Shown here: positions 17,367 to 26,493 of the stretch, one piece after another | How the letters are laid out: every line of letters starts with the position of its first letter | Numbering within the stretch: position 1 is the first letter of the stretch | Source of the DNA: Castellaniella sp. | GTDB taxonomy: Bacteria > Pseudomonadota > Gammaproteobacteria > Burkholderiales > Burkholderiaceae_B | NCBI GenBank assembly: GCA_019104865.1 | Contig: JAHRWZ010000037.1 | Location: 1 to 64,000 of the forward strand | Length of the DNA: 64,000 bases | Direction: 5' to 3' | Translations under genes and position numbers: made by a program | The notes under the pieces: generated by a model | What the model saw: the letters and a program-made list of their open reading frames with translations, nothing else | Databases searched by the model: none | Told to the model about the DNA's origin: nothing

Positions 17367-18494
17367 TCACCCGGCCGTCTTGCCGAATGTCCCGATCGCG
17401 TTGGCATAGTCCGCGCCGAAAACCTGTTCCAGCGTGCGCACCTGCCCCATCAGACGACAGTCGTATCCCACCAGATCGCGCACGTAGGCCTGATAGGCCT
17501 CGCCGTTCATCAGATCCAGCAGCCGCTGCAGCGACTGCGTGCCGACCAGATCCTGGTTGATGCCGAAAAAATAGCGTTCCTTGGCCAGCGGGATGAATTC
17601 CAGGCCGCAGCGCCAGGCGGCGGTTTCCACGCCGATGCCGACGTCGGCCATGCCGCTGGCGATGTGCGCCGCGATGGCAAGATGGGTGAATTCACCGCTA
17701 TCGAAGCCGGTGACCTGAGCGGGATCGATCCCCTGGCGCTCCAGCAGCAGATGCACCAGGTAGCGGGTGCTCGAGCCCATCTGCCGATTGACGAAGCGGA
17801 CGTCAGGGCGCACGAAATCGCGCACGGACAGGATGTTCTTCGGATTGCCCGGCTGAACGAACAGGCCCGTGTTGCGTTCCGCCAGATGGATCAGCAACAT
17901 GCGGTCCGGATTGAGCCAATGCCCGTACCGGCGCAGGATCGGCTTTTCGTAGTCGTCGACCGGCACCTGGAAGCCCGCCAGATCGCATTCCCCCCGATCC
18001 AGCGACGCCAGCGCCTCGATCCCGGTGCGGTAGCGTAATTCCAGCGGCAGCATGTCCTGGCCATTGGCCAGACGCATCAGGCCTTCGACCGCAAAGCCGT
18101 GGCTGGCGTGCAGCCGCAGCACGGACGGTTCTTCGGAATACAGGCGCTGCAGCTCTTCCTGCAGTTCCGAGGCGATGCTCTCGAATGTCGGCGCCAGACG
18201 GGCGTCGATCCGGCGGTTGGCCCACAGCAGATGCTGGGCAAAGCTGGTCAGGCGCGAGCCGCGCCGGCGCGAGGTTTCGATCAGCGGTGCCTGAAAATCG
18301 GCTTCCGCCTTGCGCAGGATGCCCCAGGCATGACGGTAGGACAGGCCGCGCGCCTGACAGGCCCCGGCGATATGGCCATGTTCGTCCACCGCCGCCAGCA
18401 ACCGCATGACCTCGCCCATAGGCAGTATTTCCCCGGATTGTTTTTCCAGAATCCATTCTGAATTCAACCTGGGTTTGAAGCGATAAACCGCCAT
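17367..18494 (-). CDS. fdsR: formate dehydrogenase regulator FdsR-type (ModE-like HTH plus periplasmic-binding-protein-like domain)
   Basis: A 375-aa regulator. Residues 1-110 form a ModE/LysR-like winged helix: VMRLLAAVDEHGHIAGACQARGLSYRHAWGILRKAE is the expected helix-turn-helix, although the second half of the domain is shorter than in ModE. Residues about 120-375 form a PBP-like sensor domain (GFDSGEFTHLAIAAHIASGMADVGIGVETAA), as in FdsR and molybdate- or tungstate-sensing homologues. It is divergent from the fds operon, the arrangement known in Cupriavidus, where FdsR controls fds expression in response to formate. The intergenic region carries palindromes that may be its operator. Confidence 0.85.
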   Translation of the reverse strand: MAVYRFKPRLNSEWILEKQSGEILPMGEVMRLLAAVDEHGHIAGACQARGLSYRHAWGILRKAEADFQAPLIETSRRRGSRLTSFAQHLLWANRRIDARLAPTFESIASELQEELQRLYSEEPSVLRLHASHGFAVEGLMRLANGQDMLPLELRYRTGIEALASLDRGECDLAGFQVPVDDYEKPILRRYGHWLNPDRMLLIHLAERNTGLFVQPGNPKNILSVRDFVRPDVRFVNRQMGSSTRYLVHLLLERQGIDPAQVTGFDSGEFTHLAIAAHIASGMADVGIGVETAAWRCGLEFIPLAKERYFFGINQDLVGTQSLQRLLDLMNGEAYQAYVRDLVGYDCRLMGQVRTLEQVFGADYANAIGTFGKTAG

Positions 18495-18512
18495 ATCTCC
18501 TCCTGATTCCTG

Positions 18513-18540
18513 ATTTATATGAATGTGATTTCATATAAAT
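18513..18540. promoter_or_regulatory. perfect 11-base inverted repeat, likely FdsR operator
   Basis: ATTTATATGAA at 18513-18523 and its exact complement TTCATATAAAT at 18530-18540 flank a 6-base spacer. It begins 18 bases upstream of the fdsR start and ends 4 bases before a TTGACC (18544-18549) that could be the -35 of the fds promoter, with a weak TCTTAT 18 bases on. The AT-rich 11-6-11 layout is like ModE-class sites, so repressor or activator binding here is plausible. Confidence 0.7.
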
Positions 18541-18620
18541 GGATTGACCACAGTCTTAATATGCTTTTCTTATCTTATTGAAATCAATTTACTTTCGATA
18601 GTAGAGTAAACCAACGGCAA

Positions 18621-18634
18621 TGCATATATATGCA
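18621..18634. promoter_or_regulatory. 14-base perfect palindrome upstream of fdsG
   Basis: TGCATATATATGCA is self-complementary and lies 56 bases upstream of the fdsG start. It could be a second regulator site or part of the untranslated leader. Confidence 0.5.
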
Positions 18635-18689
18635 AAACAAAACATATTAAAGCGCCCGGCTTGCCGCCCCCGCGCTCGGAGACATCGAC

Positions 18690-19166
18690 ATGGACAGCGT
18701 TCGCCCCGATACCGAACCGGGTCAGCAGGACCACAGCGACCTTGTGCAGGACATCCTGGCCCGGCACGCGGGGCAGCAGGGTTCGCTGCTGCCGATCCTG
18801 CACGGCGTCCAGGACGCCATCGGCTGGATCCCGGACACGCTGGTGCCACAGATCGCCGCCGGCATCCAGCGATCCCGCGCGGAAGTGCATGGGGTCATCC
18901 ACTTCTATACGCACTTTCGCACGTCGCCACCGGCCCGCACGCACGTCGAAATCTGCCGCGCGGAATCCTGTCAGGCCTGCGGCGGCCAGGCCCTGTACGA
19001 CCACGCCGAACAACGCATCGCGGCTGCTTCCAGCGGCGACGTGTCGCTGGCGCCCGTGTTCTGTCTGGGCCTGTGCGCCCAATCGCCCGCCGTGATGATC
19101 AACGGCCGCCCGCACGCCCGCGTCACTCCGGAAACACTCGACGCCCTGCTGTCCACCAAGGCCTGA
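18690..19166 (+). CDS. fdsG: NAD-dependent formate dehydrogenase gamma subunit
   Basis: A 158-aa NuoE-like 2Fe-2S protein of thioredoxin fold. The four cluster cysteines are Cys89, Cys94, Cys125 and Cys129 in the patterns CRAESC and CLGLC. The helix GWIPDTLVPQIA and VIHFYTHF match the family. In the FdsABG(D) complex it passes electrons from the molybdenum subunit towards the FMN subunit. GGAG lies about 8 bases before the ATG. It is the first gene of the operon; one base separates it from fdsB. Confidence 0.95.
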   Translation: MDSVRPDTEPGQQDHSDLVQDILARHAGQQGSLLPILHGVQDAIGWIPDTLVPQIAAGIQRSRAEVHGVIHFYTHFRTSPPARTHVEICRAESCQACGGQALYDHAEQRIAAASSGDVSLAPVFCLGLCAQSPAVMINGRPHARVTPETLDALLSTKA

Positions 19167-19167
19167 C

Positions 19168-20727
19168 ATGGACAAGACCCTGTACATCCCCCTGGATTCC
19201 GCCGCCCTGGCCATGGGGGCCGATGCCCTGGCCGACGCGTTCCGCGCCGAAGCTGCCCGCCGGAACATCCCGCTGCGCATCGTGCGCAACGGCTCGCGCG
19301 GCCTGCTCTGGCTCGAACCGCTGGTCGAAATCGACACCCCGGCCGGGCGCATCGCCTACGGGCCCGCCACCGCATCCGATGTGCCCTCCATCCTGGATGC
19401 GGCCTGTACGGATGGTGCGTCCCACCCCCTGTGCCACGGCCTCACAGAATCGATCCCGTTCCTGCGGCATCAGGAACGTCTGACGTTTGCCCGTGTCGGC
19501 ATCACAGACCCGCTCAGCATCCCCGATTACGAAGCTCACGGCGGCTACGCCGGGCTGCGCCGGGCGCTGGACATGACCCCGGACGCGATCGTGGCCTGCA
19601 TCACGGAATCCGGGCTGCGGGGCCGGGGCGGCGCCGCCTTTCCCACCGGGATCAAATGGCGCACCGTCCTGCAGACGCCCGCCGCGCAGAAATACATCGT
19701 CTGCAATGCCGACGAGGGCGACTCCGGGACGTTTTCCGATCGCATGCTGATGGAAGGCGACCCCTTCTCCCTGATCGAAGGCATGACGATCGCGGGGCTG
19801 GCGGTCGGCGCCACGCGCGGCTATGTGTACGTCCGCTCGGAATACCCCCAGGCCGAACACATCCTGGGGCTGGCCCTGCAGGCTGCACGCGACGCCGGCT
19901 GGCTGGGCGCCGACATCCAGGGGTCGGGTCGGGCCTTCGACATCGAACTGCGGCGCGGGGCCGGCGCCTATATCTGCGGCGAAGAAACCTCTCTGCTGGA
20001 AAGCCTGGAAGGCCGCCGCGGCCTGGTGCGCGCAAAGCCACCGCTACCCGCCATCCGGGGGCTGTTCGGTTGCCCGACGGTCATCAACAACGTGATCTCG
20101 CTGGCGACGGCGCCCTTCATCCTGGCCCAGGGGGCGCAAGCCTACCGCGACTTCGGCATGGGCAAATCCCGGGGCACGCTGCCCTTCCAGCTGGCGGGCA
20201 ACATCCGCCAGGGCGGCCTGGTCGAAAAGGCCTTCGGTCTGACCCTGCGCGAACTGCTGTATGACTACGGCGGCGGCAGCGCATCGGGTCGGCCGCTGCG
20301 CGCCATCCAGGTCGGCGGGCCGCTGGGCGCCTACCTGCCCGAATCCCAATGGGACACGCCGCTGGACTACGAAGCCTTCCTGGCGATTTCCGCCATGCTT
20401 GGGCACGGCGGCGTCGTGGCCTTCGACGACACCGTGGACATGGCCGCCATGGCCGAATACGCGATGGAATTCTGCGCCATCGAATCCTGCGGCAAATGCA
20501 CGCCCTGTCGCATCGGCTCGGTGCGCGGCACGGAAATCATCCGCAAGATCCGCCAGGATCAGGACCGCGAATCCCAGGCCGAACTGCTGCAGGACCTGTG
20601 CGACACCATGCTGGCCGGGTCGCTGTGCGCGCTGGGCGGCATGACCCCGTATCCGGTCCAGTCCGCATTGCGCCATTTCCCCGAGGACTTCGGTCTGCCC
20701 CGTCAACCCGTCCCGCAAACCGCCTAG
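19168..20727 (+). CDS. fdsB: NAD-dependent formate dehydrogenase beta subunit (NADH/FMN binding)
   Basis: A 519-aa fusion of a short N-terminal thioredoxin-like part and a NuoF-type subunit. FMN/NADH binding segments GLRGRGGAAFPTG and GAGAYICGEETSLLESLEG are present. The 4Fe-4S (N3-like) cluster cysteines are in ESCGKCTPCRIGS at about 441-453, with the fourth in SLCALGG. This subunit reduces NAD+ with electrons from formate. The residue content and length fit the fds family. It sits between fdsG and fdsA. Confidence 0.95.
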   Translation: MDKTLYIPLDSAALAMGADALADAFRAEAARRNIPLRIVRNGSRGLLWLEPLVEIDTPAGRIAYGPATASDVPSILDAACTDGASHPLCHGLTESIPFLRHQERLTFARVGITDPLSIPDYEAHGGYAGLRRALDMTPDAIVACITESGLRGRGGAAFPTGIKWRTVLQTPAAQKYIVCNADEGDSGTFSDRMLMEGDPFSLIEGMTIAGLAVGATRGYVYVRSEYPQAEHILGLALQAARDAGWLGADIQGSGRAFDIELRRGAGAYICGEETSLLESLEGRRGLVRAKPPLPAIRGLFGCPTVINNVISLATAPFILAQGAQAYRDFGMGKSRGTLPFQLAGNIRQGGLVEKAFGLTLRELLYDYGGGSASGRPLRAIQVGGPLGAYLPESQWDTPLDYEAFLAISAMLGHGGVVAFDDTVDMAAMAEYAMEFCAIESCGKCTPCRIGSVRGTEIIRKIRQDQDRESQAELLQDLCDTMLAGSLCALGGMTPYPVQSALRHFPEDFGLPRQPVPQTA

Positions 20728-20736
20728 GAGCCCGCC

Positions 20737-23610
20737 ATGCTCGAAACCGTCCTTACGCGTGACCGCGACCTGGGCACGCCCGCATCCTTGTCCACCGACA
20801 CCGTGACGCTGACCATCGACGGCCAGGCCGTCACCGTGGCCGCCGGCACCTCGATCATGCGGGCCGCCGCGGAAAGCGGCATCCAGATCCCAAAGCTGTG
20901 CGCGTCCGACAACCTGGACGCCTTCGGATCCTGCCGCCTGTGCCTGGTGGAAATCGAAGGCCGCCGGGGGCACCCGGCGTCCTGCACCACACCGGTGGAA
21001 GACGGCATGGTGGTCCGCACCGAAACGCCGAAACTCCATGATCTGCGCCGCAACGTCATGGAACTCTATATCTCGGATCATCCGCTGGACTGCCTGACCT
21101 GTCCGGCCAATGGCGACTGCGAACTGCAGGATATGGCCGGCGTGGTCGGCCTGCGCAACGTGCGCTACGGCTTCGATGGCGCGAACCACCGGCAGGATCC
21201 GGTCGATACCAGCAATCCCTATTTCACCTATGACGCCTCCAAGTGCATCGTCTGCAGCCGCTGCGTGCGCGCCTGCGACGACGTGCAGGGCACTTACGCC
21301 CTGACCATCGAGGCGCGCGGCTTCGATTCGCGCATCGTCGCCGGCCAGAACGACGGGTTCCTGGACAGCGACTGCGTGTCCTGCGGCGCCTGCGTCCAGG
21401 CCTGCCCGACCGGGTCGCTGATCGAGAACACCATCATCGAGAGCGGCCAGGCCGAACACGCGGTCATCACCACCTGCGCCTACTGCGGGGTGGGTTGCGG
21501 CTTCAAGGCGGAAATGCAGGGCGAACGCGTCGTGCGCATGACGCCCTGGAAGGACGGCAAGGCCAACCGGGGACATTCCTGCGTCAAGGGGCGCTTCGCC
21601 TGGGGTTACGCCACCCATACCGACCGCCTGACCAAACCCATGATCCGGGCCAGCATCGACGATCCCTGGCGCGAGGTCTCGTGGGACGAAGCCATCGGGC
21701 ACGCCGCATCGGAACTGCGCCGCATCCAGGCCAAATACGGCGTGGATTCGATCGGTGGGATCACATCGTCGCGCTGCACCAACGAGGAAACCTACCTGGT
21801 GCAGAAATTCGTGCGCGCGGCCATGGGCAACAACAACGTGGACACCTGCGGCCGCGTCTGCCATTCGCCGACCGGCTACGGCCTGAAGACCACCATCGGC
21901 GAATCGGCCGGCACCCAGACCTTCGATTCCGTGATGCATGTGGACGTCGCCGTGGTCCTGGGGGCCAACCCCAGCGCCGCCCACCCGGTATTCGCCTCGC
22001 GCCTGAAACGCCGCCTGCGCGAGGGCGCGCGGCTGATCGTCATCGACCCCCGCCAGACCGAACTGGTGGACGGCCCCCACGTCAAGGCGGACTTTCACCT
22101 GCCGGTGCGCCCCGGCACCAACGTCGCGGTGCTCAACGCCATGGCGCACGTCATCGCCACCGAAGACCTGATCAATCATGCCTTCGTGCAGGCCCGCTGC
22201 GAGGACCGGGCCTTCAACGAATGGCTGCAGTTCATCCGCCGCCCGGAACACGCCCCGGAAGCCACGGAATCCATCACCGGCGTGCCGGCCGCCGACCTGC
22301 GCGGCGCGGCACGGCTGTACGCCACAGGGGGCAATGCCGCCATCTACTACGGCCTGGGGGTCACCGAACACAGCCAAGGTTCCACGGCCATCATGGGCAT
22401 CGCCAATCTGGCCATGCTCACAGGCAACATCGGCCGCGAAGGCGTGGGCATCAATCCCCTGCGCGGGCAGAACAACGTGCAGGGCTCCTGCGACATGGGG
22501 TCGTTTCCCCACGAATTCCCCGGCTACCGGCATGTCTCGGACGATCGGGTGCGCGGCGAATTCGAACGCGCCTGGGGCGTGCCGCTGCAGTCCGAACCGG
22601 GCCTGCGCCTGCCCAACATGTTCGACGCCGCCCACAGCGGCTCGTTCATGGGCCTGTACTGCCAAGGGGAAGACATCGCCCAGTCCGACCCCAACACGCG
22701 CCATGTGGTCGAAGCCCTGAAGGCCATGGAATGCGTGATCGTCCAGGACCTGTTCCTGAACGAGACCGCGAAATACGCGCACGTCTTCCTGCCCGGGTCA
22801 TCCTTCCTGGAAAAGGACGGCACTTTCACCAATGCCGAACGGCGCATTTCCCGCGTGCGCCAGGTCATGGCGCCCAAGGCCGGCCTGGCCGACTGGGAAG
22901 TCACCTGCGCGCTGTCCAATGCCATGGGCTATCCGATGCACTACGCCCATCCCGGCGAGATCCTGGACGAGATCGCCCGGCTGACACCCACCTTTTCGGG
23001 GGTGTCGTTCGGCCGCATCGCCGCCCTGGGCGGCAGTATCCAGTGGCCCTGCAATGATGCCGCACCCGACGGCACGCCGATCATGCACGTGGGCGAATTC
23101 GTGCGCGGCAAGGGCCGGTTCATGATCACGCAGTATGTCCCGACCGAGGAACGCTCCACGCGGCGCTATCCCCTGCTCATGACGACCGGCCGGATCCTGT
23201 CGCAATACAACGCCGGGGTCCAGACCCGCCGGACGGCCAACAATACCTGGCACAGCGAGGACATCCTGGAGATCCATCCGCACGATGCCGAAGATCGCGG
23301 CATCGTCGAGGGGGACCGGGTCACGATCCAGAGCCGTGCCGGGGAAACCACGCTGCGGGCCACCGTCACCGACCGGATCCAGCCGGGCGTGGTGTACACC
23401 ACCTTCCATTTCCCGGAATGCGGCTCGAACGTCCTGACCACCGACAACACCGACTGGGCGACGGACTGCCCCGAATACAAGGTCACCGCCGTCCAGGTGA
23501 GCAAGGTCACGGCGCCCTCGCCATGGCAACAGGACTGGGCCGCAGTCCAACAGCGGCAGGACCGGCTCCTGAAATCCCGGGAAACCATCACGGCCCCGGC
23601 CGGCTCGTAA
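20737..23610 (+). CDS. fdsA: NAD-dependent formate dehydrogenase alpha subunit (molybdenum)
   Basis: A 957-aa catalytic subunit. Order of domains: N-terminal 2Fe-2S ferredoxin (CRLCLVEIEG), NuoG-like His-Cys 4Fe-4S region (HPLDCLTCPANGDCELQ), two 4Fe-4S motifs (CIVCSRCVRAC and CVSCGACVQAC), a further 4Fe-4S motif (CAYCGVGCGF), then the bis-molybdopterin domains. The metal ligand is Cys375 followed by His376 in GRVCHSPTGYG, so it is the cysteine, not the selenocysteine, form. It oxidises formate to CO2. The ATG has AGGAG 6 bases upstream. Confidence 0.97.
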   Translation: MLETVLTRDRDLGTPASLSTDTVTLTIDGQAVTVAAGTSIMRAAAESGIQIPKLCASDNLDAFGSCRLCLVEIEGRRGHPASCTTPVEDGMVVRTETPKLHDLRRNVMELYISDHPLDCLTCPANGDCELQDMAGVVGLRNVRYGFDGANHRQDPVDTSNPYFTYDASKCIVCSRCVRACDDVQGTYALTIEARGFDSRIVAGQNDGFLDSDCVSCGACVQACPTGSLIENTIIESGQAEHAVITTCAYCGVGCGFKAEMQGERVVRMTPWKDGKANRGHSCVKGRFAWGYATHTDRLTKPMIRASIDDPWREVSWDEAIGHAASELRRIQAKYGVDSIGGITSSRCTNEETYLVQKFVRAAMGNNNVDTCGRVCHSPTGYGLKTTIGESAGTQTFDSVMHVDVAVVLGANPSAAHPVFASRLKRRLREGARLIVIDPRQTELVDGPHVKADFHLPVRPGTNVAVLNAMAHVIATEDLINHAFVQARCEDRAFNEWLQFIRRPEHAPEATESITGVPAADLRGAARLYATGGNAAIYYGLGVTEHSQGSTAIMGIANLAMLTGNIGREGVGINPLRGQNNVQGSCDMGSFPHEFPGYRHVSDDRVRGEFERAWGVPLQSEPGLRLPNMFDAAHSGSFMGLYCQGEDIAQSDPNTRHVVEALKAMECVIVQDLFLNETAKYAHVFLPGSSFLEKDGTFTNAERRISRVRQVMAPKAGLADWEVTCALSNAMGYPMHYAHPGEILDEIARLTPTFSGVSFGRIAALGGSIQWPCNDAAPDGTPIMHVGEFVRGKGRFMITQYVPTEERSTRRYPLLMTTGRILSQYNAGVQTRRTANNTWHSEDILEIHPHDAEDRGIVEGDRVTIQSRAGETTLRATVTDRIQPGVVYTTFHFPECGSNVLTTDNTDWATDCPEYKVTAVQVSKVTAPSPWQQDWAAVQQRQDRLLKSRETITAPAGS

Positions 23611-23623
23611 GGCGGAGGCCGCC

Positions 23624-24481
23624 ATGCACCCTGCCGACTTCGATCCCATGGCCGACTACCCGGGCCATGATGCCGCCCATGAACTGGGTCCCATCCTGCG
23701 CGTCCAGGAAGCGCAAGCAACAGCCGCCCAGGACGCCATCGCCTGCGAGCAGGCGGTGGCCCTGGAATACAACGGGATCGCCCATGCCACCTTGCTGGCA
23801 TCCCCGCTGCACATCGAAGAACTAGCCCTGGGCTTTTCATTTACCGAAGGGATCATCCAGGCGGCATCGGATGTGCTCGACCTGGACGTCGAGACCACCC
23901 CGCTGGGCCTGATCGTGCGCCTGACCATCATCAACGCCCGCCTGCACGCACTGAAGCAGCGACGCCGCACCCTGGCCGGCAGCACCGGCTGCGGACTCTG
24001 CGGCGTCCAGAGTCTGGCCCAGGTCCCCCGCGACCTGCCGCCGCTGCCCCGGCCGGCGCAGCCTTGGCGGCGGGCGGCGATCGTGCGCGCCCTGCGCGAA
24101 CTGCGCCAGCACCAGCCCCTGCACAACCTGACAGGCGCCACGCACGCGGCGGCCTGGGCGGATGCGCATGGCAAGCTGGGCTGGATCTACGAGGACGTCG
24201 GCCGGCACAACGCACTGGACAAGCTGATCGGCCGCCTGCTGCGCGAACCGGTCGACCGGGGTGCGGGATTCGTCGTGGTCTCCAGCCGCGCCAGCTTCGA
24301 GATGGTCCAAAAGGCGCATGCGGCGGGTATCGGCGCCCTGATCGCCGTATCCGCCCCCACCACGCTGGCGGTGCGGCTGGCGCAATCCGCCCGCATGATG
24401 CTGGCCGGCTTCGCCCGAGACGGCCGCTTCACTATATATAGCCACCCCGACTACCTGGAACAGGACAGGAGCCACCCGTGA
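23624..24481 (+). CDS. fdhD: formate dehydrogenase accessory sulfurtransferase FdhD (FdsC)
   Basis: A 285-aa FdhD-family protein that transfers sulfur from IscS to the molybdenum cofactor of the formate dehydrogenase. The catalytic cysteine pair is in TGCGLCGVQSL near residues 123-126. Other family blocks seen: SPLHIEELALGFSFTEGII, YEDVGRHNALDKLIG, VVVSSRASFEMVQKA and GIGALIAVSAPTTLAV. GGAGG precedes the ATG. Its TGA overlaps the GTG start of fdsD by four bases. Confidence 0.95.
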   Translation: MHPADFDPMADYPGHDAAHELGPILRVQEAQATAAQDAIACEQAVALEYNGIAHATLLASPLHIEELALGFSFTEGIIQAASDVLDLDVETTPLGLIVRLTIINARLHALKQRRRTLAGSTGCGLCGVQSLAQVPRDLPPLPRPAQPWRRAAIVRALRELRQHQPLHNLTGATHAAAWADAHGKLGWIYEDVGRHNALDKLIGRLLREPVDRGAGFVVVSSRASFEMVQKAHAAGIGALIAVSAPTTLAVRLAQSARMMLAGFARDGRFTIYSHPDYLEQDRSHP

Positions 24482-24747
24482 CCAACATCGAACATCTGAT
24501 CCGGCTGGCCAACCGTATCGGCTATTTCTTCGAAGCCATGCCGGACCGTTCCGCCGCCATCGACGGCATTGCCGACCACATCCGGCGCTTCTGGGATCCC
24601 CGCATGCGACAGGCGCTGCTGGACTATCTGACCGTGCACCCCGATGGCCAGCGCGGCGCCACGACATTGACCCCCATCTGCCAGGAGGCCATCCAGCGCC
24701 ACCGGGACCGTTTACTGCCGGCCCAGGCCGCCACGGCACCGCGTTAA
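24478..24747 (+). CDS. fdsD: formate dehydrogenase delta subunit
   Basis: An 89-aa FdsD. Matching family blocks are LIRLANRIGYFFEAMPDR and GIADHIRRFWDPRMRQALL. It starts with GTG overlapping the fdhD stop (GTGA), so translation is coupled. FdsD is a small subunit or stability factor of the soluble enzyme; its mechanism is not settled. Confidence 0.92.
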   Translation: MTNIEHLIRLANRIGYFFEAMPDRSAAIDGIADHIRRFWDPRMRQALLDYLTVHPDGQRGATTLTPICQEAIQRHRDRLLPAQAATAPR

Positions 24748-24813
24748 ATCTTTTTTCCGACCTCAACCGCAACATCAACAACAGTCCGGGCATTCGACCC
24801 AGGAGGAGACAGC

Positions 24814-26223
24814 ATGAGTACGGAAGCTACCCGCTCCAGCTTTTTCAGCAAGGAACGCATCACCGCCCCACCCGGATTCAACCGCTGGATGATTCCGCCC
24901 GCCGCGCTGGCGGTCCACCTGTGCATCGGCCAAGCATACGCCTTCTCGGTGTTCAACGGGCCCTTGACGAAGCTGATCGGCATCCAGCAATCGGCTCCCG
25001 GAGACTGGGGCCTGCCCGCCCTGGGGTGGATATTCAGCCTGGCCATTCTGTTCCTGGGCCTGTCCGCCGCATTCGCCGGCAAGTGGCTGGAGGAAGTCGG
25101 CCCGCGCAAGGCCATGTTCGTCGCCGCCTGCTGCTTTGGCGGCGGCTTCATCGTGTCATCCGTCGGTGTGTCCACGCATCAGCTCTGGCTGCTGTATCTG
25201 GGGTACGGCGTGCTGGGCGGCATCGGTCTGGGCATTGGCTACGTCTCGCCGGTCTCCACCCTGATCAAGTGGTTTCCCGACAAGCGCGGCATGGCCACGG
25301 GCATGGCGATCATGGGCTTTGGCGGCGGCGCGTTCATCGCGTCCCCCTTGTCGGTCGGCTTGATGGAACATTTCCGCACGCCGACCTCCATGGGGGTGTC
25401 CCAGACCTTCCTGGTCATGGGTGTGCTGTACTTCATCTCCATGATGATCGGCGCCTACGCGATCCGCATCCCGGCGGCGAACTGGAAACCGGACGGCTGG
25501 ACCCCGCCCGTCACCCAGAAGGGCATGATCTCGCGCAATCACGTGCACATCGACCAGGCGCTCAAGACCCCACAGTTCTGGCTGCTGTGGTGGGCGTTGA
25601 CCCTGAACGTGACCGCCGGCATCGGCGTGCTGGGCCAGGCATCAGTCATGATCCAGGAGAGCTTCAAGGGCGCCATCACGCCGGCTGCGGCAGCGGGCTT
25701 CGTCGGCCTGCTGTCCCTGGCCAATATGCTGGGACGCTTTTTCTGGTCCAGCACCTCGGATTACCTGGGCCGCAAGACCACCTACGGCATCTTCTTCGTC
25801 CTGGGTGCCATCCTGTATTTCCTGGTGCCCGGGATGGGGGCATCGGGTAATGTCGCCCTGTTCGTGCTGTTCTACGCCATCATCATCTCGATGTACGGCG
25901 GCGGGTTCTCGACCGTCCCCGCATATCTGGCGGACCTGTTCGGCACCCGTTATGTGGGCGGCATCCATGGCCGGCTGCTGACCGCCTGGGCCGCGGCCGG
26001 GGTGCTGGGGCCGGTCCTGGTGAACTATATCCGCCAGTACCAGGTCGATCATGGCGTCCCGCCCGGACAGTCCTATACGGTCACGATGTACCTGATGGCG
26101 GGCCTGCTGGTGGTCGGCTTCATCTGCAACCTGCTCGTGCGCCCCGTGGCCTCGCACCATCACATGGCGGGCGATACCGAACCTGGGTCTCTGGCCCAGC
26201 CCGCACTCGCTACCCAGAAATAA
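24814..26223 (+). CDS. OFA family MFS transporter (oxalate/formate antiporter-like)
   Basis: A 469-aa membrane protein with about 12 hydrophobic segments. The N-terminal FNRWMIPPAALAVHLCIGQAYAFSVF and the first-loop and mid-protein segments (WFPDKRGMATGMAIMGFGGGAF) are typical of the oxalate:formate antiporter family. GGAGGAG precedes the ATG. Its place right behind the fds operon suggests it brings in formate or exchanges a related carboxylate, but substrate cannot be read from sequence. A 40-aa partner follows. Confidence 0.88.
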   Translation: MSTEATRSSFFSKERITAPPGFNRWMIPPAALAVHLCIGQAYAFSVFNGPLTKLIGIQQSAPGDWGLPALGWIFSLAILFLGLSAAFAGKWLEEVGPRKAMFVAACCFGGGFIVSSVGVSTHQLWLLYLGYGVLGGIGLGIGYVSPVSTLIKWFPDKRGMATGMAIMGFGGGAFIASPLSVGLMEHFRTPTSMGVSQTFLVMGVLYFISMMIGAYAIRIPAANWKPDGWTPPVTQKGMISRNHVHIDQALKTPQFWLLWWALTLNVTAGIGVLGQASVMIQESFKGAITPAAAAGFVGLLSLANMLGRFFWSSTSDYLGRKTTYGIFFVLGAILYFLVPGMGASGNVALFVLFYAIIISMYGGGFSTVPAYLADLFGTRYVGGIHGRLLTAWAAAGVLGPVLVNYIRQYQVDHGVPPGQSYTVTMYLMAGLLVVGFICNLLVRPVASHHHMAGDTEPGSLAQPALATQK

Positions 26224-26232
26224 GGAGGCATC

Positions 26233-26355
26233 ATGTCCGCACCAGTTTCCACGTCATCTCCGGCCCTCCTCATCCTGTTCTGGCTCTACGTCGGCATCCC
26301 CCTGGCCCTGGGAATCTGGGAAACACTGCTGAAGGCCAGCGCATTGTTTCATTGA
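26233..26355 (+). CDS. MFS transporter small subunit (40-aa single-span membrane protein)
   Basis: ATG at 26233 has GGAGG 5 bases upstream and the frame ends with TGA at 26353-26355. The 40 residues hold one membrane span, ALLILFWLYVGIPLALGIWE, followed by TLLKASALFH. Tiny proteins of this kind are commonly found right after OFA-type MFS genes and are annotated as small subunits. Ten bases separate it from the transporter stop, so it is co-transcribed. Confidence 0.8.
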   Translation: MSAPVSTSSPALLILFWLYVGIPLALGIWETLLKASALFH

Positions 26356-26371
26356 CCACGGCCATCGGCCG

Positions 26372-26401
26372 GACGGGACCCCCGGGTCCCGTCATTTGCT
26401 T
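26372..26401 (+). terminator. terminator-like hairpin after the formate operon
   Basis: GACGGGACC at 26372-26380, loop CCCG, GGTCCCGTC at 26385-26393, followed by ATTTGCTT. A 9-base GC-rich stem with a weak T-rich tail, placed 17 bases after the 40-aa gene. Confidence 0.65.
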
Positions 26402-26424
26402 ATATCCGCATAAAAACATAAGCA
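26396..26424 (+). promoter_or_regulatory. weak sigma-70-like promoter candidate for cysJ
   Basis: TTGCTT at 26396-26401 and TAAGCA at 26419-26424 are separated by 17 bases in an unusually AT-rich stretch before cysJ. The -10 match is poor. CysB-type activators bind AT-rich sites, so activation is plausible but unproven. Confidence 0.3.
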
Positions 26425-26493
26425 TCGGTTCGTTCACGGCATGGCGGAAGCGTCCCAGAATGGACGCTTCTTTCGTTTCGCCAAGGCCACGCC

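Noticed and set aside
20044..22782. 912-codon minus-strand open frame over fdsB and fdsA
   Set aside because: Antisense shadow of two well-conserved genes; low-complexity translation.
20737..23610. Selenocysteine codon in the formate dehydrogenase
   Set aside because: The metal-ligand position is a TGC cysteine followed by histidine; no in-frame TGA is present.
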